Part shown: piece by piece, positions 8,901 to 17,980 of the stretch
Numbering within the stretch: the stretch's first letter is position 1
Layout of the letters: each line of letters opens with the position of its first letter
Origin: Chloroflexota bacterium
GTDB taxonomy: Bacteria > Chloroflexota > Anaerolineae > Anaerolineales > Anaerolineaceae
Reading direction: 5' to 3'
Assembly: GCA_029548365.1 (NCBI GenBank)
Contig: JAKPNN010000021.1
Coordinates: forward strand, 62,001 to 126,000
Length of the DNA stretch: 64,000 bases
The notes under the pieces: model-generated
The model's input: only the letters and a program-made list of their open reading frames with translations
Database searches by the model: none
Told to the model about the DNA's origin: nothing
Program-made: the position numbers and the translations under genes

Positions 8901-10213
8901 TCTTGCGCTTTTTCTTCCAATCCTGATAGCCGCGTTTCAACCAGGCCTCGATAAGCCATGTGGCGGCGCAGTGTTTCGATATCCTTGTGAAGCACAAAGA
9001 ATAAGCCCAGTAACAGGCACAGACAAATCACCCATGATCCTGAACACATCCATAGAATCATATCTGCAATCGAAAATAAAGTTTGTCCATAGGAGAGCAA
9101 TGGAGGTGTGATCAAAAAGCTTAACGTTTGCGCAAGAAGGCCGATGGCAAATGCTGACGCCCTGATCTCGGGCAAGGTCACATCCATTATCGACGCGAAC
9201 AGGTTTGGCAGAGTCAGGGCCAGGAAGAAGCTCGTGATTAATAACCAAAAAAGAAATGGAGTGCCTCCAACATCGGTGAACCTGAGCGCAAAGATCAAGC
9301 TGATTGGGGGCACAATAAATCCTAACGAAGAGATCACTAAGCGACCCGTCTTATTGCCCCTAAAAAGCAAGTCTCCCAAAGCCCCGCCAACGGGGCCACC
9401 AAGCACAATCCCCAGCATGCCAGGGATGATTAAACTGAATAACTCAGTCCTTGAGAGGGCATGGACATCTTGTAAATAAACAGGTACCCCTTTCCACAAC
9501 ACGACCGCAGGCATCGTACCAAACAAGATCAGAAAATAAATCAAAACCAGGCTTGGTCTGGTGAGTAAAAGTTTAATATTTTCCAAATCAAGCCGATAGG
9601 TCCCCTTTAAAGGGATGTCAGTTAGCGCAGGCTCTTTCTCCCCGCGTTTAGGCTCATCTACTTTTAGTCGCACTGACAGGGTGATCAACAAGGCAATCAC
9701 ACCCATGAGAAATAAAAACTCTCGCCAATGCAATTCTAAGTTAATCACATCCTGAAAGATTGTGCCGATCACAATAGAAAATGGATGTGCCAGTAAAAGC
9801 AATGATAAAATCTTCCCGCGGTTGACCGGTTTGTAAAAATCACCTGTCAGTGCGTAAATTCCGCAGAAGCTAACCCGGCTTAATCCGTAAATGGCTTTTG
9901 AAACATTAAATGTCGCAAATGTGGGCGAGATGCCCATCAACAGGGCAGACACCCCCCACAGAAATCCACCCAGCACGATCAGGGGCTTGCGGAAATTACG
10001 ATCAAGCAAAATGCCCCCGGCTGGCAAGAAGAGCGCCATAACAATCAAATCCGTGGGAGTGATGATATCAAACCAGCGATCCGTCATCGAAGTGAACGCA
10101 CTGACCACTGTTGTGATGGGTTCAATAAAAAATCCCAAAACCTGTGAAAACAACAGAAACAGGGACAGGATCAACACAGTTACCCAGCGAGATCGGATTG
10201 TTCTCTTTTCCAT
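8897..10213 (-). CDS. MFS transporter
   Basis: A 12-segment major facilitator of about 438 residues from the ATG at 10213, which has GGGAGTG about 6 bases upstream on the minus strand; a longer frame to 10267 is less likely. It contains the loop-2 pattern PAGGILLDRNFRKPL and a central loop rich in charged residues. Its stop overlaps the convergent SDR stop by four bases. The substrate cannot be inferred. Confidence 0.85.
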   Translation of the reverse strand: MEKRTIRSRWVTVLILSLFLLFSQVLGFFIEPITTVVSAFTSMTDRWFDIITPTDLIVMALFLPAGGILLDRNFRKPLIVLGGFLWGVSALLMGISPTFATFNVSKAIYGLSRVSFCGIYALTGDFYKPVNRGKILSLLLLAHPFSIVIGTIFQDVINLELHWREFLFLMGVIALLITLSVRLKVDEPKRGEKEPALTDIPLKGTYRLDLENIKLLLTRPSLVLIYFLILFGTMPAVVLWKGVPVYLQDVHALSRTELFSLIIPGMLGIVLGGPVGGALGDLLFRGNKTGRLVISSLGFIVPPISLIFALRFTDVGGTPFLFWLLITSFFLALTLPNLFASIMDVTLPEIRASAFAIGLLAQTLSFLITPPLLSYGQTLFSIADMILWMCSGSWVICLCLLLGLFFVLHKDIETLRRHMAYRGLVETRLSGLEEKAQD

Positions 10214-10359
10214 GAAACACTCCCTTGCCATTGGTTGATAACACAAGTATATCCGGTTTGCGGACAACAGCCTTATCGATACTTGCCTTCGAACCCAAAC
10301 CTCTAGAAATAATCAAGTATTTGGATTATTATAAATAAAACAAATATTCGAAGAATCAG

Positions 10360-12879
10360 ATGAGTTCTCGCATCAAACGCCTCCTCAATCGCTGGCGCAG
10401 CCAGCCTGGCATCGCTGAAAACCTGGTCGAATGGCGCCTGCTGGCAGCCAAACCTGCTGATGATTGCCCATTTCCCGTCACGCTTGCACCGAGCCTGGTC
10501 TCTGCCTTAAAACGGCTCGGTATTGACAGCCTGTATCGCCACCAGGCCATGGCTTATGAAAAAGCTCGGGCTGGAGATAATATCGCCGTGGTCTCCGGCA
10601 CCGCCAGCGGAAAAACCCTGTGCTATAACCTGCCGGTCATCGACAGGATGATTCAACAGCCCACAGCCAGGGCGCTCTACGTTTATCCCACCAAAGCCCT
10701 GACGCAGGATCAGCTATCCAACCTGAGGAGAACCCTCTCACTTCTGGAAATCCCGGAGCGCAGCGCAAACATATACGATGGCGATACTCCCGTACACGCC
10801 CGCCCCACGCTGCGCCGGGAATCATCCATCATCCTCACCAACCCCGACATGCTGCACACGGGGATCCTCCCCCACCACACCGCCTGGAAGGATTTCTTCA
10901 AAGCCCTGAGCTTCATTGTCATCGATGAAATGCACACCTACCGCGGCGTATTTGGTTCGCATGTGGCCAATGTTTTGCGCCGCTTAAAGCGTGTTTGCCT
11001 GTTTTATGGCGCCCAGCCCCAATTTATCCTCACATCAGCCACGATTGCCAACCCCAAAAAACTGGCAGAAAGGTTGATTGAAAACCCGGTCACGGTCATC
11101 GACCAGGATGGCTCACCCCACGGCGAACGCCATTTTCTGATCTATAACCCGCCCTTCATCGACCAAAAGCTGGGCATCCGCCAGAGTTCTCTGATGGAAG
11201 GCACCTCTCTGGCAGGAGAATTGATCGATGAAGACATCCAAACCATTATTTTTGGGCGGACGCGGCGCGTTATCGAGCTGCTGCTCACTTACCTGCGGCA
11301 ACGTAATCCAGACGCCGATCCACAGCGTTTGCGCGGCTATCGCAGCGGTTATCTTTCCAGGGAACGCCGCGCCATTGAGGACGGCTTGCGCAGCGGGGAG
11401 GTGAAAGCCGTGGTGGCTACCAATGCCCTCGAATTGGGCATCGATATTGGCGGAATGGATGCCGCTGTGCTGATTGGATACCCGGGCAGCATCGCGGCTA
11501 CACTGCAACAGGCAGGACGCGCCGGCAGAAAACTGGCGCCCTCTCTGGCAGTGATGATCACCGCCGCCAACGCCATGGACCAGTACCTGGCCAGGCACCC
11601 GGAATACATTTTTGAACGATCACCCGAACAGGCATTGATTGAACCCAACAACCTCCTGATCCTTTTAGGGCACATTCGTTGTGCGGCTTTTGAGCTGCCC
11701 TTTGCGGCAGGTGAAGGCTTTGGCGCTATTCCAGCTGAAAATGTGCACGCTTTTCTGACTATGCTGGCTCAGCACGGTGATCTGCACCAGCAGGGCGAGC
11801 GCTTCTTCTGGATGGCGGATCAATATCCTGCTTCAGGCATCTCCCTCAGGAACGCCACCCCGGATAACATCTCACTGGTTCTCCAGGTCGGTCACAACCC
11901 GCAGACCATCGGGCAGGTTGACCTTTCCAGCGCCTACTGGATGGTGCACCCGCAGGCCATTTACCTGCATGAAGGCGCATCGTACCTGGTGGAAACACTG
12001 GATTTAGAGGCAGGCGTCGCCCATTTGCGTCAGGCTGCTGTGGATTACTACACCCAGGCCAACCAGAATGTCGAAATCGATCAGCAATCGCTGCTTAAGC
12101 AATCTCCGGTGCCCGCCGCGACCAAATCCTTCGGTGAGCTTCTCGTCACAACCCGGGTGACCGGCTTTCGCAAAATCCGTTGGTTCACCCATGAAATTCT
12201 CGGAAGCGGTGAGGTTGACCTGCCGCCAACCCTGCTCAACACCACAGGTTACTGGGTCTCACTCAACGAACAGACTGTAAAAGCGCTCAAGGATCAGATG
12301 TTATGGGGCGAAGGCGGCAATGATTACGGACCAGAATGGGATGCCCTCCGTAAGCGTGTTCTGCAACGAGATGAGCACACTTGCCAGGTCTGCAGATACC
12401 AGGGACGCGCACAACCCCTGCACGTGCATCACATTCAGCCCTTCCGCAGCTTTACCAGCCGGGAGGCAGCCAATCAACTGCACAACCTGGTCACACTCTG
12501 CCCAAGCTGTCATCGCCAGGCTGAAGCCAGCGTCCGAATTCGCAGCGGCATGGCCGGCATCAGTTACCTGCTGCACAACCTGGCGCCCCTGCTGCTGATG
12601 TGCGATTACGACGATATCGGCGTGCACTACGACCCTAACAGCGCCCTGGGCGACGGTCTGCCCACTGTAATTCTCTACGACAATATCCCCGGCGGATTGG
12701 GATTATCCGATAACCTATACGAAAGACATGCGGACCTCCTGCAGAGTGGTTACGAAACCGTCGCCCGCTGTGAATGCGCCGACGGCTGCCCCTCCTGTGT
12801 GGGACCAATCGGGGAGGAAGCCTCGGGAGGGAAAACGGAAGCCCTGGCCATCTTCAAGGCATTAACCGGAAATGACTGA
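10360..12879 (+). CDS. mrfA: MrfA/YprA-type DEAD/DEAH helicase with embedded HNH domain
   Basis: Superfamily 2 ATP-dependent DNA helicase; the Bacillus homologue MrfA works with exonuclease MrfB in DNA repair. Motifs: Walker A SGTASGKT (about residues 73-80), DEMH box (about 189), SAT (about 225), and motif VI QAGRAGR (about 385). The C-terminus has the four-Cys zinc cluster of the family (CECADGCPSC, about 805-815). Unusually, residues 655-720 contain a complete HNH nuclease motif (CQVC...HVHHI...N..LCPSCH) inside the C-terminal region. Family members I know lack this, so it is either a fused nuclease or a structural zinc module. The gene overlaps mrfB by 8 bases. Confidence 0.92.
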   Translation: MSSRIKRLLNRWRSQPGIAENLVEWRLLAAKPADDCPFPVTLAPSLVSALKRLGIDSLYRHQAMAYEKARAGDNIAVVSGTASGKTLCYNLPVIDRMIQQPTARALYVYPTKALTQDQLSNLRRTLSLLEIPERSANIYDGDTPVHARPTLRRESSIILTNPDMLHTGILPHHTAWKDFFKALSFIVIDEMHTYRGVFGSHVANVLRRLKRVCLFYGAQPQFILTSATIANPKKLAERLIENPVTVIDQDGSPHGERHFLIYNPPFIDQKLGIRQSSLMEGTSLAGELIDEDIQTIIFGRTRRVIELLLTYLRQRNPDADPQRLRGYRSGYLSRERRAIEDGLRSGEVKAVVATNALELGIDIGGMDAAVLIGYPGSIAATLQQAGRAGRKLAPSLAVMITAANAMDQYLARHPEYIFERSPEQALIEPNNLLILLGHIRCAAFELPFAAGEGFGAIPAENVHAFLTMLAQHGDLHQQGERFFWMADQYPASGISLRNATPDNISLVLQVGHNPQTIGQVDLSSAYWMVHPQAIYLHEGASYLVETLDLEAGVAHLRQAAVDYYTQANQNVEIDQQSLLKQSPVPAATKSFGELLVTTRVTGFRKIRWFTHEILGSGEVDLPPTLLNTTGYWVSLNEQTVKALKDQMLWGEGGNDYGPEWDALRKRVLQRDEHTCQVCRYQGRAQPLHVHHIQPFRSFTSREAANQLHNLVTLCPSCHRQAEASVRIRSGMAGISYLLHNLAPLLLMCDYDDIGVHYDPNSALGDGLPTVILYDNIPGGLGLSDNLYERHADLLQSGYETVARCECADGCPSCVGPIGEEASGGKTEALAIFKALTGND

Positions 12880-14107
12880 TTGGAAAGCCCTCACCAAACA
12901 ACTTAAAGCCCTGGGCGTCGAATTGGGCAAAGATCGACGTCCCAGCACGCCGCGCCAGCAGAAACACCCGATCGAATCCGTCGTTGAAGGTCGTTTCCTC
13001 GATCTGCACGCTGGACAGGTTTTTTGCCACGAAGAAAGTTATCCCAGGGACTACGTGCATGGCACCCGGGGAATCTGGCCGGCGCACCCTGTTAATGCGC
13101 TATGCCAGTGGGCCAATACAGCGCTTTTCACCCACACCGATTTCAAAGATATCATCTTCCTCGACACCGAAACGACCGGCCTGGCTGGTGGCACCGGCAC
13201 TTATGCCTTTCAAATCGGCGCCGCCCGTTTCACCGATGACGGCTTCCACCTGGCACAATTTTTCATGCGCCATCCCGGTGAAGAACCTGCCCTGCTAACA
13301 GGCCTCTCAACCTTCATCGACGGTATGCAGGCTGTGGTCACCTATAATGGCAAGGCTTTTGATCTCCCCTTACTCAACACACGTTACACACTGATGGGAT
13401 TGTCCAACCCCTTTGAAGGTGTAGATCATTTTGATCTCCTGCCCCTCGCCCGCCGCTTATGGCGCATCCGCCTGGAAAGCCGCACCCTGGGCAATGTTGA
13501 GAATCATATTCTGGGCGTTTCGCGCGGCGTTGAAGAAGTTCCGGGATATTTGATCCCCGAGATGTATTTCGAGTACCTGCGCACTAGGGACGCCCGCCCC
13601 CTGGAAGGTGTCTTTTACCATAATGCCGTCGACATCCTCAGCCTGGCAGGGCTTTTCTCCCATATGGCTTTTTTACTGAACGAACCGGGCTCTGAAGACG
13701 TTCAGTATGCTGAGGATGTGGTATCTTTGGGCCGCTTTTTTGAAGCCCTGGGCGATCACCACCAGGCAGAAGCCCTTTACAATAAGGCATTGACGGAAAA
13801 ATTGCCCGTAGAATTACTTCGGGATACCCGCTCACGGCTTTCCTTTTTGCTGAAGCGTAAGGGAGATTGGAACGCCGCTGGCGCATTGTGGGAGCAGGCC
13901 GCACAAGATCAGGAGCTGTATGCTTTCGAGGAGCTGGCAAAATACTACGAACACCACGCCAGAGATCTGGAAGCTGCTCATTATTGGGCGTCAGGCGCGA
14001 AGACGGCGCTTGAATGCAGCTCGTTATCACACATTGAGCGTGACCGCTGGCAAAACAGCCTGGATCATCGCCTGCAACGCCTTGCCCGAAAAATGGCTTT
14101 GTCGTAG
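12872..14107 (+). CDS. mrfB: MrfB/YprB-type RNase-H-fold exonuclease
   Basis: A DnaQ-like exonuclease: IFLDTETTGLAGGTG (DxE, about residues 89-103), VTYNGKAFDLPLLN, and the later acidic motif YHNAVDILSL (about 250). The C-terminal third (about 270-411) is helical with tetratricopeptide character. Overlap with the helicase gene implies translational coupling and a two-protein repair complex, as in Bacillus. Confidence 0.9.
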   Translation: MTDWKALTKQLKALGVELGKDRRPSTPRQQKHPIESVVEGRFLDLHAGQVFCHEESYPRDYVHGTRGIWPAHPVNALCQWANTALFTHTDFKDIIFLDTETTGLAGGTGTYAFQIGAARFTDDGFHLAQFFMRHPGEEPALLTGLSTFIDGMQAVVTYNGKAFDLPLLNTRYTLMGLSNPFEGVDHFDLLPLARRLWRIRLESRTLGNVENHILGVSRGVEEVPGYLIPEMYFEYLRTRDARPLEGVFYHNAVDILSLAGLFSHMAFLLNEPGSEDVQYAEDVVSLGRFFEALGDHHQAEALYNKALTEKLPVELLRDTRSRLSFLLKRKGDWNAAGALWEQAAQDQELYAFEELAKYYEHHARDLEAAHYWASGAKTALECSSLSHIERDRWQNSLDHRLQRLARKMALS

Positions 14108-14177
14108 CAAATTTTCAATGATGACTACCTCAATCCGCACATAAGAAAAATTTTTATCTTCACGTCAAGGTCTGGTA

Positions 14178-14186
14178 TGATATAAT
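14178..14186 (+). promoter_or_regulatory. Extended -10 element upstream of yebC
   Basis: TGATATAAT (TGnTATAAT) about 58 bases before the yebC start, in the gap after mrfB. The matching -35 is weak, which is usual for extended -10 promoters. Confidence 0.55.
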
Positions 14187-14243
14187 TCTGTCGATGTTTA
14201 TTTTTTATATGAAGGTTTTTATTATTGTCAGGAGGTCGTAATT

Positions 14244-14999
14244 ATGTCTGGGCATTCACACTGGTCGACCATTAAACGCAAGAAGAGCGCAGCAGATGCA
14301 AAGAAAGGTAAGATATTCACCCGGGTTGCCCGCGAAATTGTGATTGCCGCGCGCGAGGGCGGCGGCGACCCCAACATGAATGTGCGCTTGGGCTTGGCGA
14401 TTGAAAAAGCAAAAGCTGCCAACATGCCCAAGGAAAGCATCGATCGCGCCATTAAGCGCGGCACAGGTGAAGATAAAGACGGCGCTAATTTTGAAGAGAT
14501 CCTCTATGAGGGTTTTGCGCCCAATGGAATCGCTTTGATGATCGAGTGTGTGACCGAAAACCGCAACCGCACGGTCGCTGAACTTCGGCATGCCCTTAAT
14601 CGCGCGGGCGGCGGCCTGGGAGACCCGGGATCGGTCGGCTGGCAATTTGATCGCATGAGTTATTTTGCCCTGCTCAGCGAAGAGCATGATCTTGATGCCA
14701 TTTTCGAGCTGGCAGTCGAAGCCGGCGCAGATGATATCCAGCATGATGACGAGCTGATCGAGATCTATGCTGCGCCCAACGCTTTTAAATCCATTGCTGA
14801 TCAACTCACAAAAGCAGACATCACGCCCGAGGAATCTGGAGTTCGTTACGTCCCCAAACAGGAGGTCTCCCTGGATGTTGAAGCGACCATCAAGGTGATG
14901 AAAGCGATCGAGGCTATCGAAGACCTGGATGATGTGCAAAACGTGTATGCCAACCTGGACATCAGCGCAGAAGCAATCCAGATCCTTGAAAACGAATAG
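14244..14999 (+). CDS. yebC: YebC/PmpR family regulator or translation factor
   Basis: A 251-residue protein with the family N-terminus MSGHSHWSTIKRKKSA and the signature IECVTENRNRT. AGGAGG lies 10 bases upstream. Family members act as transcription regulators or in relieving ribosome stalling at proline runs. It heads a unit continuing with ruvC, an rRNA methylase and ruvA, all within a few bases of one another. Confidence 0.95.
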   Translation: MSGHSHWSTIKRKKSAADAKKGKIFTRVAREIVIAAREGGGDPNMNVRLGLAIEKAKAANMPKESIDRAIKRGTGEDKDGANFEEILYEGFAPNGIALMIECVTENRNRTVAELRHALNRAGGGLGDPGSVGWQFDRMSYFALLSEEHDLDAIFELAVEAGADDIQHDDELIEIYAAPNAFKSIADQLTKADITPEESGVRYVPKQEVSLDVEATIKVMKAIEAIEDLDDVQNVYANLDISAEAIQILENE

Positions 15000-15005
15000 T
15001 CTACG

Positions 15006-15512
15006 ATGCGCATCCTTGGCATTGATCCCGGGCTAGCCACCACCGGCTATGGACTCATCCAGGCTGACGCTCAGTCTCAGTATCAATGCATTGAATTTGG
15101 TATCATCTCCACCCCTCCAGGTCAGGCAGACGCGGATCGACTCAAAACCCTGCATGCCGAACTGACCGCGTTAATTCAACGCCACCAACCTCAAACCAGC
15201 GCGGTGGAAAAGCTCTATTTCCAGAAGAACGTCAAAACAGCCCTCGCTGTCGGGCAAGCGCGCGGTGTCGTCCTGTTGTCGCTTGCGCAGGCGGGTGTGC
15301 CCATCTTTGAATACAACCCGAACGAAGTGAAGCAAACCGTATGCGGTTATGGTAACGCCACTAAAAACCAGGTTCAACACATGGTTCAGACCCTGCTCAA
15401 CCTGGATGATTTACCCAGGCCGGATGACGCCGCTGACGCCCTGGCCATCGCCATCTGTCACTTGCACCACCAGGCGTTTAATGATGCCGTTCAGCGCTCA
15501 CAACAGGAATGA
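15006..15512 (+). CDS. ruvC: Holliday junction resolvase RuvC
   Basis: Endonuclease that resolves Holliday junctions. Catalytic acids appear in RILGIDPGLATTGYG (first Asp) and VEKLYFQKN (Glu), with the paired Asp near the end in RPDDAADALAIA. The 168-residue length is normal. It starts 6 bases after yebC and overlaps the next gene by 4 bases. Confidence 0.96.
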   Translation: MRILGIDPGLATTGYGLIQADAQSQYQCIEFGIISTPPGQADADRLKTLHAELTALIQRHQPQTSAVEKLYFQKNVKTALAVGQARGVVLLSLAQAGVPIFEYNPNEVKQTVCGYGNATKNQVQHMVQTLLNLDDLPRPDDAADALAIAICHLHHQAFNDAVQRSQQE

Positions 15513-16321
15513 TGATCACCAGCTTTTCCAACCCCAAAATCAAAGCAATTCGAAAGCTTGAGGAGAAAAAAGCCCGCCAGGGGACGGGTTTATTTTTCAT
15601 CGAGGGCTTACGCACCGTGGGCGAAGCAATCCAGACCGGTGCGCCGATTGAAACCCTCGTGGTTGCCCCGCAATTATTGATCAGCGCATTCGGTCAATCT
15701 CTCCTGGCACACCCTGCGGTTCAGGCGGTTGAAACAATCACCGTCAGCAGTGAGGTCTTCGAAAGAATCGCCCATAAAGACGGCCCCCAGGGGATTGGCG
15801 CCGTTGTTCGCCAGCGCTGGCATGCTCTGGATGCGTTACCGATCAGCAGCACCGCTGTGTGGGTTGCCCTCGACCGGATCGCTGACCCCGGTAACCTGGG
15901 AACCATCATGCGCACAGCCGATGCCACCGGCTGCCAGGGCATCATCCTGCTGGGCGCCTGCGCAGATCCCCACGACCCCACCGCAGTCAAGGCCAGCATG
16001 GGTTCAATCTTTTCGCTCAAATTGGTGGCGTCCGATTGGGAATCACTCCTCAACTGGCGAGCCGGGAACCCGGTTGCGCTGATCGGCACCTCGGATAAGG
16101 CCTGTACCGATTACCAGGGCATCTCCTACCCGCGTCCCCTGGCGTTATTGATGGGCAGTGAGCGGCATGGCCTGCCCGCCGAGGCGATTGCCGCTTGCGA
16201 TGCGCTTGTGCGCATTCCCATGCAGGGCCGGGCTGATTCGCTTAATTTGTCGGTCGCCACCGGGATTGTTCTGTATGAAATTTACAACCAATCCAAAAAA
16301 CTTGATACAATAGAACCATGA
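15509..16321 (+). CDS. SpoU/TrmH-family rRNA 2'-O-methyltransferase
   Basis: A SAM-dependent RNA ribose methylase with the SPOUT knot motifs: ALDRIADPGNLGTIMRTADATG (motif 1 region), LLMGSERHGLP (motif 2) and IPMQGRADSLNLSVA (motif 3). An N-terminal substrate-binding domain covers residues 1-110. It overlaps ruvC by 4 bases and ruvA by 4 bases. The target nucleotide is unknown; RlmB/TsnR-type proteins are closest. Confidence 0.9.
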   Translation: MMITSFSNPKIKAIRKLEEKKARQGTGLFFIEGLRTVGEAIQTGAPIETLVVAPQLLISAFGQSLLAHPAVQAVETITVSSEVFERIAHKDGPQGIGAVVRQRWHALDALPISSTAVWVALDRIADPGNLGTIMRTADATGCQGIILLGACADPHDPTAVKASMGSIFSLKLVASDWESLLNWRAGNPVALIGTSDKACTDYQGISYPRPLALLMGSERHGLPAEAIAACDALVRIPMQGRADSLNLSVATGIVLYEIYNQSKKLDTIEP

Positions 16322-16896
16322 TAGCCAGCATTAGCGGAGAGATTACCCATGTCCTGGAAAGGCAGGTCGTTGTCAATGTGGGCGGCGTTGGATTGCTCGT
16401 CAACCTGACTGAAGCGACCTGCATCGCCTGCCATCCCGGCATGAAACGGGCTTTTCACACGTTCCTGGTCGTCAGGGAAGATCAGCTTGCACTGTACGGC
16501 TTTGAAACCCTCGAAGAGCGTGAACTGTTCGTCCACCTGATTGGCGTCAGCGGCATCGGGCCTAGAATTGCCATGGCAACCCTTTCAGCCCTTTCCCCGG
16601 ATACCATCCGCCGTGCGATCACTGCGGATCTGCCCGAAATCTTTGCCAAAGTGCCGGGCATCGGGAAAAAGACCGCCCAAAAGATCATCCTGGACCTGCA
16701 GGGCAAGATCCAGCCGCTGGAACCCCTCGAAGCAGTCTCCAGGATGGATGAGATCGATGCCGAGATTTTGGAAGCCCTCACCGCCCTGGGCTATTCTGTT
16801 GTAGAAGCCCAAACAGCCCTGCAATCCCTGTCCAAAGAAGATCAACATGCAGATGCAGAAACACGCTTGCGCAAAGCATTACAGTTTTTTGGGTGA
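16318..16896 (+). CDS. ruvA: Holliday junction branch migration subunit RuvA
   Basis: DNA-binding subunit that loads RuvB on Holliday junctions. Sequence signs are MIASISGEITH, two helix-hairpin-helix motifs (GVSGIGPRIAMATLS and VPGIGKKTAQKIILDL), and a C-terminal UBA-like domain (ALTALGYSVVEAQTAL). ruvB is not adjacent in this window. Confidence 0.95.
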   Translation: MIASISGEITHVLERQVVVNVGGVGLLVNLTEATCIACHPGMKRAFHTFLVVREDQLALYGFETLEERELFVHLIGVSGIGPRIAMATLSALSPDTIRRAITADLPEIFAKVPGIGKKTAQKIILDLQGKIQPLEPLEAVSRMDEIDAEILEALTALGYSVVEAQTALQSLSKEDQHADAETRLRKALQFFG

Positions 16897-16998
16897 CGCA
16901 CTTTCTCCATTGGAATTGATCAAGTCTTTATCACACCCCCAGGATAATTCGGTTTTCGGATGCCTGCTCCAAGCCGTAAAGATCACTCAAGGCAAAAT

Positions 16999-17664
16999 TC
17001 ATTGCTGATTATGAGATAATATATCAGGCAAAGCCTGCGTTAATTCCACCAGTGACGAGAAAATATGTGTCGCATCCGAGAAGTTCGCACCTTTGATGTG
17101 CTGGTTTGGAATCACCGCACAGAACATGCCGGCGCTCAATGCAGCAATCATTCCTACGGGCGAATCCTCCAGCGCCAGGCAGTTTTCAGGGTCTGCCTCC
17201 AGGCATTGAGCAGCCAGTAAATAAATATCCGGCGCTGGTTTGCCCTGCTCAACATCTTCAGCAGTGATGACACAGGCAAAAGAATCAATGACATCCAGGG
17301 ATTCCAGCGCCAGCGTCACGTACTTTTTAAAGCTGTTCGAAGCCACACCTAACTTAATACCAGAGCCCGTCAACATGTCAATCAATTCTAATAAGCCAGG
17401 ATTAGGTTTGACCATCTGCGGCAATAATTCAATCAGGTTCTCAAGTGTCTGATTAAGATACGCGTCAACGCTCAGCGGCAGGTGAGCATTTCTGATCACA
17501 AATTCAGCACACTCGTAGTTGTCCAGACCGATCATCGGGGCAAACCAGTCTTCGGGAGCGCTTTTGCCATATTTTTTCATCAACCGTTTCAGGGCATCAA
17601 AGTGAAATCGCTCACTATCAATCATCAAATCATCCAAATCAAAAATTACAGCTTCAATCGTCAT
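16999..17664 (-). CDS. HAD-superfamily hydrolase, beta-phosphoglucomutase/phosphatase type
   Basis: A sugar-phosphate phosphatase or mutase of HAD subfamily IA. It has the intact motif FDLDDLMIDSE with both catalytic Asp, the motif II serine in VASNSFK, and the motif III/IV region VEQGKPAPDIY...ALEDSPVG. The start is placed at 17664; an upstream in-frame TTG at 17691 is possible. It differs from the HAD genes at 41-58 kb by keeping the second Asp. Confidence 0.85.
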   Translation of the reverse strand: MTIEAVIFDLDDLMIDSERFHFDALKRLMKKYGKSAPEDWFAPMIGLDNYECAEFVIRNAHLPLSVDAYLNQTLENLIELLPQMVKPNPGLLELIDMLTGSGIKLGVASNSFKKYVTLALESLDVIDSFACVITAEDVEQGKPAPDIYLLAAQCLEADPENCLALEDSPVGMIAALSAGMFCAVIPNQHIKGANFSDATHIFSSLVELTQALPDILSHNQQ

Positions 17665-17980
17665 TTTGTTGCGTTCATTAACCCTTTTCAAAATTATTTT
17701 AAATAACCGAAACGTTCCTTAATTTAAAATCACATCCAATCATATCATCAAATGGGCACTAACAACTCAAATCTTGATGCTACGCCAAGATTGAGATAAC
17801 CATCAGAAGGATATTAATATAGTATTAATTCTCTGCCTGCGGGAAAAGACTTCCGGGGGTAAATGCAAGCTGAAACTCGGGTTAATCCATGGTTCTCATG
17901 CCTCATGTGATCATCCTTTTGATTTATGTCCTTCACAGGTAAAATGGTGTGCAGGTTAATGAATGCCTTTTGGAGATAAT

